DNA of 64,000 nt from positions 310,689 through 374,688 of the forward strand of contig LR732703.1 of the NCBI GenBank assembly GCA_902506565.1, in the 5' to 3' direction. The notes below the pieces were generated by a model. That model did no database searches, was not told the origin of the DNA, and saw only the letters and a list, made by a program, of their open reading frames with translations. Of this stretch, positions 54,302 to 64,000 are shown in pieces. This DNA is from Burkholderiales bacterium 8X (GTDB lineage Bacteria > Pseudomonadota > Gammaproteobacteria > Burkholderiales > Burkholderiaceae_C). How positions within the stretch are numbered: position 1 is the first letter of the stretch; each line of letters starts with the position of its first letter. Position numbers and translations under genes: made by a program.

Positions 54302-55332
54302 GCGAGCAGCCTTTCGACGACGCGCGTCCAGCTGATGTCGAGGTCGCCGATCCTGGCGCGCGCAGTGGCGCCCATGCGCGCGGCCTCGGAGCGCTCGGCA
54401 AAGAGCCGGTCGATCACGCTCGCGAGCGCCCGAGGATCGGGGTCGCTCACCAGCCCTTCGCGGCCGTCGCGCACGAACTCGAGCGGCCCGCCGGAGTCGG
54501 TGGTCGTCACGATCGGCTTGGCCGCGTGCGCGGCCTCGATGACCGGGTAACCGTAGGAGTCTTCGTCGAGCGGCAGGTAGGCTGCCGCAAGGCAGTCGGC
54601 AAGGTACTGCTCCTTTTCTTCTTCGGAGATCCAGCGGTGCTCCAGCGTGACACGCGATGCAAGGCCGTGCAGCTCGATGAGCGCGTTCAACTCGGCAGGA
54701 TAGGCCTCGCTCGAGCTGAGCCCCGCAAGCCGCAGCTTCACCGGCGTCGCGCAGTAGGGCAGGGCCTCGATCAAGAGGTGCTGGCGCTTATGGTGCTCCA
54801 GGCGGCAGATGCAGACGATCTCATCGTTCATGCCGCGATGGACGAAGCGCTCGGGCTTGCGCACGGGCGGGAACAAGGTTTCGCTCTCAATGCCGTTGAA
54901 CTTGCGAAGGCGTTCGGTCATGACCTCCGAATTCGAGAACACGGCTCGCGCCTCGTCGAGCGCCGCGGTGTCGACCGCACGCAGCGCATCGCGAATGCCA
55001 CGATGCTGGGCGTCGTCCGTAAATCCGCGGTAGTCGCTGTCCCAGAGGTCGTAGAAAGACCGCAAGTGATGGATGAACCACACCACCTTGTTCGGGTGCG
55101 AGATCAGATGCGACTGCGGCCGAAAGCAGATGACCCGGTCGGCCGCCGACAGGTCGATGAAGCGGAAGGCGCCCATCTGCTTGAAGAGCAGTTGCGGACT
55201 GTCGACTTCCGGCAGGTAGATGCGCTCCACCTCGTGCCCTGCTTCCAGCAACGTCGATTCGAGCCACTCGACGATATTCCGGTAGCCGCCGTTGACGAAC
55301 GGCACGAACGACGAGCAGAGCGCAATCTTCAT
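54298..55332 (-). CDS. Glycosyltransferase family 4 protein (tandem copy B)
   Basis: A 344-residue GT-B enzyme: IALCSSFVPFVNGGYRNIVE at the start, CRLEHHKRQHLLIEALPY and SYGYPVIEAAHAAKPIVTTTD in the C-terminal domain. It starts at MKIALCS; the frame runs upstream into the aminotransferase gene but is not related to glycosyltransferases there. ATGA overlaps on both sides. It is next to the perosamine-synthase-like gene, so perosamine transfer is a possibility. Confidence 0.88.
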   Translation of the reverse strand: MKIALCSSFVPFVNGGYRNIVEWLESTLLEAGHEVERIYLPEVDSPQLLFKQMGAFRFIDLSAADRVICFRPQSHLISHPNKVVWFIHHLRSFYDLWDSDYRGFTDDAQHRGIRDALRAVDTAALDEARAVFSNSEVMTERLRKFNGIESETLFPPVRKPERFVHRGMNDEIVCICRLEHHKRQHLLIEALPYCATPVKLRLAGLSSSEAYPAELNALIELHGLASRVTLEHRWISEEEKEQYLADCLAAAYLPLDEDSYGYPVIEAAHAAKPIVTTTDSGGPLEFVRDGREGLVSDPDPRALASVIDRLFAERSEAARMGATARARIGDLDISWTRVVERLLA

Positions 55333-56432
55333 CGACCGAGGGCTTTGGCGAGCACGGCTACCACGCGGTCGACGTCCTCGCGCGTGAGGAACTGATGAGT
55401 CGGCAGGTTCATGCCGCGCTGGGCCCATTCGTCGGCGACCGGGTACTTGCCGTCTTCCAGGTAGGGCGGCAGCACGTGCATCGGGTAGAACACCGGCCGG
55501 CTTTCGATGCCGTTGGCTTCGAGCGTCTGCATCACGGCTTCGCGTTCCTGCTCGCCGCCCGAGCGAAGGAACACGGTGTACATCCAGTACACGTGGTGCA
55601 TGCCGGGGCGCGTCGTCGGGGTGACCAGGAGGTCTTGCAGCGGCGCGAGCGCTTCGTCGTACATGCGGGCCAGCGCCTGCCGCTCGGCCAGCGACGCGTC
55701 GATGGTTTCCATCTGCGCCAGTCCGATGGCAGCCTGGATGTTGGTCATGCGGTAGTTGTAGCCGATCACCGGAAACCAGTAGCGGCGCTTCGGGTCCACG
55801 CCCTGGCCCCGATAGAGGCGCAGACGCGCCGCCAGCTCGTCGCTGTTGGTGGTGACCATGCCGCCTTCGCCGGTGGTCACGATCTTGTTGCCGAAGAAGC
55901 TGAAGGTGGCGCAGTCGCCGATGCCGCCGACGCGCTGGCCTTGCACCTCGGCACCGTGCGCCTCGGCTGCGTCCTCGAGCACCCAGAGCTTGTGCTTGCG
56001 CGCCAACTCCATGATGGGCGTCATGTCGGCCGCATGCCCGTAGAGGTGTACCGGGATGATGCCGCGCGTGCGGGGCGTGATGTGGCGCTCGATCTCCGCC
56101 GGATCGATGTTCATCGTGTCGGCGCAGACGTCCACCAACACCGGCGTGGCGCCGCAATACTTCACCGCATTGGCGGTGGCGATGTAGGTCACCGTCGGGA
56201 TGATGACCTCGTCCCCGGGCTGGAGGTCCAGCGCGACCAGCGCCAGATGCAGGGCCGTGGTTCCGTTGTTGGCCGCCACCGCGTGCTTGGTGCCGCAGAA
56301 CGCGGCAAAGGCTTCCTCGAAGGCGCCGATGTACTTGCCGTTGGAAGAGATCCAATTGGTGTCGAGGCAGTCAAGCACGTACTTGCGTTCGTTGCCTTGC
56401 AGCTTGGGCTGCGCCACGGAGATGCGGTTCAT
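55329..56432 (-). CDS. per: DegT/DnrJ/EryC1 aminotransferase, GDP-perosamine synthase-like
   Basis: A 367-residue PLP enzyme. NWISSNGKYIGAFEEAF, HAVAANNGTTALHLAL and the aldimine Lys in TFSFFGNKIVTTGEGGMV match Vibrio RfbE/Per, which 4-aminates GDP-4-keto-6-deoxymannose. GDP-mannose 4,6-dehydratase is encoded in the same arm and a PglD/PerB-type acetyltransferase lies directly upstream, which supports GDP-N-acetylperosamine. UDP-linked 4-amino sugars are the alternative. Confidence 0.88.
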   Translation of the reverse strand: MNRISVAQPKLQGNERKYVLDCLDTNWISSNGKYIGAFEEAFAAFCGTKHAVAANNGTTALHLALVALDLQPGDEVIIPTVTYIATANAVKYCGATPVLVDVCADTMNIDPAEIERHITPRTRGIIPVHLYGHAADMTPIMELARKHKLWVLEDAAEAHGAEVQGQRVGGIGDCATFSFFGNKIVTTGEGGMVTTNSDELAARLRLYRGQGVDPKRRYWFPVIGYNYRMTNIQAAIGLAQMETIDASLAERQALARMYDEALAPLQDLLVTPTTRPGMHHVYWMYTVFLRSGGEQEREAVMQTLEANGIESRPVFYPMHVLPPYLEDGKYPVADEWAQRGMNLPTHQFLTREDVDRVVAVLAKALGR

Positions 56433-57067
56433 GTGTCTTTCTTCCTTAGTGTTCTAGCCGGAACACCGGCAATTCTTGCTTCGCCGGCCACGTCCGAAAC
56501 GATGACCGAGCCTGCGCCGGCGACGACATCGGGGCCGATGACGATGCCAGGGATGACCTTGGTGCCGATGCCGAGGAACGAGCGCGCGCCGACTTCGACA
56601 TTGCCGGCGAGCCCGCAGTGAGGCGCGATGTGCGCTGCCTCGCCGATGTGGCCGTCATGGTCGACGCTGGCAGCGGTGTTGATGATCGCGAAATCGGCGA
56701 TCCGGCTGTCGGCGTTGACGATGGCGCCTGCCATCACTGCAACGCCGCGACCGAGTTGCGCCGTCGGCGACAAGGTGGCGCGTGGGCTGATCGCATTGAC
56801 CAGCTCGAATCCGAGCGCCAGCGCCCGGGCACCGAGCCGCTGGCGCAGCCCGTTGCTGCCGATGGCAACGAAAGCCTGGCCGAACCCGCGATCCCGGAGC
56901 GAGGCGAGGTGAGCGTCTCCGGCGAGTACCGGAACGCCCAGGCAGAAGCCCCCTGCATCGTCATCGCCGCCGATGCAGAAGGCAACCTGCCGTTCCATGG
57001 CTCGAAGCAGTTCGATGCAGACCTTCGCGTGCCCGCCTGCGCCAATGACGATGACGCCATTCATCAT
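56429..57067 (-). CDS. Sugar O/N-acyltransferase, PerB/PglD/NeuD type
   Basis: A 212-residue enzyme with an N-terminal Rossmann-like domain (GVIVIGAGGHAKVCIELLRA) and a C-terminal left-handed beta helix. NTAASVDHDGHIGEAAHIAP carries the catalytic His as in PglD and PerB. It probably N-acetylates the 4-amino group made by the neighbouring aminotransferase. The start ATG overlaps the upstream stop by ATGA. Confidence 0.9.
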   Translation of the reverse strand: MMNGVIVIGAGGHAKVCIELLRAMERQVAFCIGGDDDAGGFCLGVPVLAGDAHLASLRDRGFGQAFVAIGSNGLRQRLGARALALGFELVNAISPRATLSPTAQLGRGVAVMAGAIVNADSRIADFAIINTAASVDHDGHIGEAAHIAPHCGLAGNVEVGARSFLGIGTKVIPGIVIGPDVVAGAGSVIVSDVAGEARIAGVPARTLRKKDT

Positions 57068-58107
57068 GCGGCGAGCTTCCAGAGGTCGCACGTGGGCGAG
57101 GCGAGGACGCAGACCTGTCCGGGAGCTTGTTTGCGCAAATCGACCAGGTCGATCGGGCGAACCGAACCGGTGTCCGCTTCGATGGTTGCCAATCGCAGTC
57201 CCAGTTCATCCGCAAGCGCCGTGATCGAAGCCGCGGTAGACATCTCGCCTCGCGAAGGCCAGAGCAGCGCGATGTGCGGCGCGCTCGCCAGCGCTAGCCG
57301 GACGCAATCGAGCTGTGACTCGATCGGCTGGCCGTCGTCGGTGAAGCGAAAGAGGTCGACGCCGCTTTGCCCGACTTCTGCCTTTGGTCGGGCAACAACG
57401 CGTTGCAGTGCGTCGGACCAGCCCTGCACCCCGATGTCGATCAGGCTGCCGCCCATGGCAAGCCAGCGGCCCACTGTCTGGCAAGCGGTAGGTGAATAGC
57501 CGGCCGAATCCAGCACCATCGTCAGCAGGCGGAGGTCTTCCGCTGGGCAGACGATCGTGCCGCCTTGCGTGCAGATCACGACGGACGGCTGGTTCGTCTT
57601 TATAGGGAGTTGTGGCGCGGTCCCGGGCACGATGTGCGGCGGCGATGATCCGGCCTTCATGGATGAGCTGTCGACGACACCTTGGTTGCTCGAAAACGTC
57701 GGTGCCGCGCTCAGCCTGGCACGAAGCCTCTGCAAGTCTCGGTTCAGCTTGTCGAACTGGCCGCTCAACGACTGCTCCAGTTTCTTCTGCTGGATGCGAT
57801 GGTGCTGGCGTTCCTTTTCGAGCTGTTCGTGCAGCCTCGCGAATTCGGCATGGATGGGCGCGGTGAAGTAGGCGCGCGTTCGGAACGCCAGCGGGCGGCC
57901 GAACGGCCGGCCCAACCGGAAAACGGTTTTTGCGAGTCGGCGCAAGACTCGCTTGACCGTGCCGCGCAAACCGGTGGACGGATTGCCTGCGAACGGTGAA
58001 GCCGCGGGCTGGTCTGGAGCGCGCAGGGGCTTCGACGCACGGCTTTGCCTGGCATGCGATGCCAACGCCACGCGTATGTCCACTCCGGATCGTTCGATGT
58101 CTTTCAT
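57064..58107 (-). CDS. Hypothetical coiled-coil protein, possible degenerate FkbM-like domain
   Basis: A 347-residue protein. It has a basic N-terminus (LRGTVKRVLRRLAKTVFRLGR), a coiled coil at about residues 88-135 (RLHEQLEKERQHHRIQQKKL) and a C-terminal domain beginning VICTQGGTIVCPAEDLRLL. The order and this entry segment resemble FkbM-type methyltransferases, but the SAM loop position reads GGSLIDIGVQGW instead of the usual VDVGANIG, and later motifs are absent. It may be an inactive or altered relative; function unknown. It is coupled to the acetyltransferase gene. Confidence 0.6.
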   Translation of the reverse strand: MKDIERSGVDIRVALASHARQSRASKPLRAPDQPAASPFAGNPSTGLRGTVKRVLRRLAKTVFRLGRPFGRPLAFRTRAYFTAPIHAEFARLHEQLEKERQHHRIQQKKLEQSLSGQFDKLNRDLQRLRARLSAAPTFSSNQGVVDSSSMKAGSSPPHIVPGTAPQLPIKTNQPSVVICTQGGTIVCPAEDLRLLTMVLDSAGYSPTACQTVGRWLAMGGSLIDIGVQGWSDALQRVVARPKAEVGQSGVDLFRFTDDGQPIESQLDCVRLALASAPHIALLWPSRGEMSTAASITALADELGLRLATIEADTGSVRPIDLVDLRKQAPGQVCVLASPTCDLWKLAA

Positions 58108-58234
58108 GACCTCAGTCGGCGGTCTCGGTTCTCAGCCGAAGGCGTGCCGCAAGGCGCTGCCTTGTCTCTTTCAACATGGTTCGATGCGGCGTCTGCCCGT
58201 CCCGCGCAGGCGAGGCGGTGCCGTCGACGCCACG

Positions 58235-61987
<3,753 letters not shown>

Positions 61988-61991
61988 GCGC

Positions 61992-63131
61992 ATGGCTCGC
62001 ATCGCCTACGTCGATCATTCGTTCCACCGCACCACCCGGTCGAACGAGTTCTTGCCCGAGGTCTTGCGAAGGCACGGACACGTGGTCGACAACTTCTGGG
62101 ACGAGGCCTGGAGCGGCGGCGCACCGGTGGACTGGCGGCAGGTGGCACATTACGACGTGGTCATGATGTTCCAGTCGTTTTGCCGGCCCGAGGCGCCATA
62201 TTTTCGGCTCGGGCACCCCAACGTGGTCTACATCCCGATGCTCGACCAGTTCGGGCTGTGGATGGGACCCATGTCCAACCTCGCAGCGTTCTTCGAGGTG
62301 TTCCAGGGTTCCAAGGTGCTCAGTTTCTCCAATGCGCTGCATTGCCTGGTCACAGGCCTGGGCATCTCGAGCCACTTCGCCCGCTACTACCCCGCGGGTG
62401 CAGCCTTGCCGGGCATTGCCGATATGCCGGCGCAGCGACAAGATGGCTTGCACGGCTTCTTCTGGCTGCGCCGCGAGCTGCAGCTGCCGTGGCGCCTCGT
62501 GCGCCGCCTCATTGAAAACACCCGTTTCGAGAGCTTCCATCTACACCTGGCCACCGATCCCGGAACGCCGCCGCCCGAACTTCCGTCCGCGGAAGACATC
62601 GCGCGCTTCAACATCACGACGTCGACCTGGTTCGAGGACAAGGCAGATTTCGATGCGGTGCTGGCGCGCGCCAACGTCTACTTTGCGCCTCGGCCGGGGG
62701 AGGGTATCGGCCAATCCTTCCTCGAGGCCATGATCCGTGGGCAGTGCGTGGTGGCGCCCGACCAGGGCACGATGAACGAGTACATCCTTCCGGGGGTGAA
62801 CGGGCTCCTGTACGACCTGGATCATCCGCGCCCACTCGATTTCTCGTCTGCCATCCGGATGGGTACACAGGCACGGCTCGGCGCCCTGGCCGGTCGAACG
62901 CGCTGGGAGCAGGCCGAAGACGAGTTGGTGCGTTTCATCCTGACTCCCAGTGCAGATCTTTACGCCGGTCGCTATCAACATCCGCTATCCGTGAGTTCCA
63001 GAACCATTTCGCAATCGGCATCGGTCGCCACCGGGCTCAAGGCCTTCGCCCAACGCAACATGCTGCTCAAAGGCACTCGATTCCTCTGGCACCCGGTCTT
63101 GAGGCTTGCACGTCAGGTGCGTGGACGCTGA
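61992..63131 (+). CDS. Glycosyltransferase (GT-B type)
   Basis: A 379-residue protein beginning ARIAYVDHSFHRTTRSNEFL. The C-terminal domain has APRPGEGIGQSFLEAMIRGQ followed by PDQGTMNEYI, matching the GT4-like donor site. The N-terminal domain is divergent and includes LDQFGLWMGPMSN. It starts four bases after the fusion protein's stop and is followed directly, without any spacer, by the next gene. Confidence 0.78.
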   Translation: MARIAYVDHSFHRTTRSNEFLPEVLRRHGHVVDNFWDEAWSGGAPVDWRQVAHYDVVMMFQSFCRPEAPYFRLGHPNVVYIPMLDQFGLWMGPMSNLAAFFEVFQGSKVLSFSNALHCLVTGLGISSHFARYYPAGAALPGIADMPAQRQDGLHGFFWLRRELQLPWRLVRRLIENTRFESFHLHLATDPGTPPPELPSAEDIARFNITTSTWFEDKADFDAVLARANVYFAPRPGEGIGQSFLEAMIRGQCVVAPDQGTMNEYILPGVNGLLYDLDHPRPLDFSSAIRMGTQARLGALAGRTRWEQAEDELVRFILTPSADLYAGRYQHPLSVSSRTISQSASVATGLKAFAQRNMLLKGTRFLWHPVLRLARQVRGR

Positions 63132-64000
63132 ATGAACAAGTCTCCGCGACGCTACGCCCGCAAGGTCGCCAAGGGCATCTGGTGGCTTGCGACGCCCTGG
63201 CTCATCCGCCAGCGCATGCAGGCATTGCGCCATCGCTCGGTCAGCGAGGCACGACGGGTCGAGTTCGAGCAGATGCTGGCGCTCGAGGAAAAGCGGCTCT
63301 CCGAAGGTTGTGCCGCGACGCAGCCCTCGCAGCCGCAGGGCGTCGACCTGACGGACGATGCGGACGCCGCAGCCGCGGCCGGGCTCCCGTTTTCGGAGTT
63401 GTACTGGGATCCGGTCACGGCCGACCAAGTGGTCGATCGCGAGACGGCGGCGCGCTTCCTGATCGACCTGTGGCGGCGCCGCATCGACATCCGGCACCAA
63501 TTTCCGCACGCCCTGTCCGGTGGCAGCAAGGGCGCTTTCGCCTTGTGGCTGCGGCAGGCCGGTGGCGCCGAACTCGGCCTGGTGCCTGCCGCGATCGAAT
63601 CGCTGCACGCGGTGCTGGACGGCGGCTTCGCGGATCGCGCCCGCCAGGCCTTCCTTGCCAACGAAATGCCGCACGACGCGCTGCCTCACGGGTTGACGCC
63701 GGCCGGCATGCGCGAGCTGTTCCGCTGGGTCATGCGGCATTGGATCGAGGACGGGACGGTGTCGCGCGAGGAAGCCTGGTGGCTGTTCCTGGATGCAGCC
63801 GAGCATCCGTCGCGCGAACTGGTTGCCGCCTATGCATTTGCGCCGCGCTGGCAGGCCCTGCATCCCGACGGGCTCACGGTGTTCGGCCGGGCCGCGTTCG
63901 CCCGTTGGTTCGCCGATGCCTACGCTGCGACCGGCACTTGGCTCGATCCGTCGACCTGGCCAGACGTGCAGGAGCCGGCGACCCAGCTTCGCCTGGCCTG
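63132..64000 (+). CDS. Partial gene: probable N-terminal part of a large polysaccharide-locus protein
   Basis: An ATG immediately after the previous stop (TGAATGA) opens a frame with no stop to the right edge (289 codons seen). The product starts with a basic segment (RRYARKVAKGIWWLATPWL), followed by acidic low-complexity sequence and a helical part with GGSKGAFALWLRQAGGAELG and FGRAAFARWFADAYAATGTW, two loosely similar FxxWL/F-x-x-A units. I do not recognise a catalytic domain in this part. Context suggests a glycosyltransferase or other polysaccharide protein whose active domain lies beyond the window. Confidence 0.7.
   Translation, partial: MNKSPRRYARKVAKGIWWLATPWLIRQRMQALRHRSVSEARRVEFEQMLALEEKRLSEGCAATQPSQPQGVDLTDDADAAAAAGLPFSELYWDPVTADQVVDRETAARFLIDLWRRRIDIRHQFPHALSGGSKGAFALWLRQAGGAELGLVPAAIESLHAVLDGGFADRARQAFLANEMPHDALPHGLTPAGMRELFRWVMRHWIEDGTVSREEAWWLFLDAAEHPSRELVAAYAFAPRWQALHPDGLTVFGRAAFARWFADAYAATGTWLDPSTWPDVQEPATQLRLA

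Overview
The window looks like chromosomal DNA of a high-GC betaproteobacterium in the order Burkholderiales, most like a Comamonadaceae/Variovorax-type genome. Pointers are PurT, CoaX, AMP nucleosidase, a PHA-system protein next to a phasin and an acyl-CoA-binding protein, a TRAP transporter with a twin-arginine binding protein, and a PF10023-type lipoprotein aminopeptidase. This is inferred from gene content and base composition; no database was searched. I see no rRNA, tRNA, IS element, prophage or CRISPR array.

Positions 1-31.2 kb are mostly housekeeping and metabolic genes in short operons: peroxide resistance (Ohr), a hydroxyacyl-CoA dehydrogenase/crotonase pair, purT, a cold-shock-type RNA-binding protein, a NodIJ-like ABC exporter, an ABM monooxygenase and a cytochrome P450 facing an ArsR-type regulator, amn, gor, a FecR/DUF6600 protein with a very glutamine-rich tail, a dctPQM TRAP operon, a rhodanese, a LysM protein, coaX, a DUF445 membrane protein, argE, an M20 amidohydrolase, an M14/DUF2817 peptidase, a molybdopterin oxidoreductase, a lipoprotein aminopeptidase, and a polyhydroxyalkanoate-related group (PHA-system protein, ACBP, TPR protein, TetR regulator, phasin).

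Positions 31.3-64 kb form one large surface-polysaccharide (LPS O-antigen or exopolysaccharide) locus. A rightward operon of 14 genes (31.3-46.3 kb) has the full dTDP-L-rhamnose set (rfbBDAC), a CDP-6-deoxyhexose branch (rfbG, a reductase-like SDR, rfbF), a methyltransferase, a GtrB-like glycosyltransferase, a GtrA-like flippase, polytopic glycosyltransferases and an acyltransferase. A leftward operon of 12 genes (59.3-46.3 kb) runs into it and encodes GDP-mannose 4,6-dehydratase, a perosamine-synthase-like aminotransferase and a PerB/PglD-type acetyltransferase (GDP-N-acetylperosamine), several GT-B glycosyltransferases, an FdtB-like aminotransferase plus a WxcM-type fusion (dTDP-3-acetamido-3,6-dideoxyhexose), and a second GtrB-like/GtrA-like/large-membrane-protein set. 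The last genes of the two operons end on the same CTAG palindrome. Most neighbouring genes within each operon overlap by ATGA or GTGA. A further rightward operon starts at 59.56 kb and continues past the right edge.

The most interesting point is that each arm carries its own GtrB-like + GtrA-like + about 735-residue membrane protein set, and the two large proteins are clear paralogues with the same N-terminal EEWD loop and C-terminal beta-rich domain. I suggest each arm makes an unusual nucleotide sugar and delivers it through undecaprenyl phosphate to a periplasmic GT-C-type enzyme that decorates the main polymer. No Wzx, Wzy, Wzm/Wzt or ligase is recognisable in the window.
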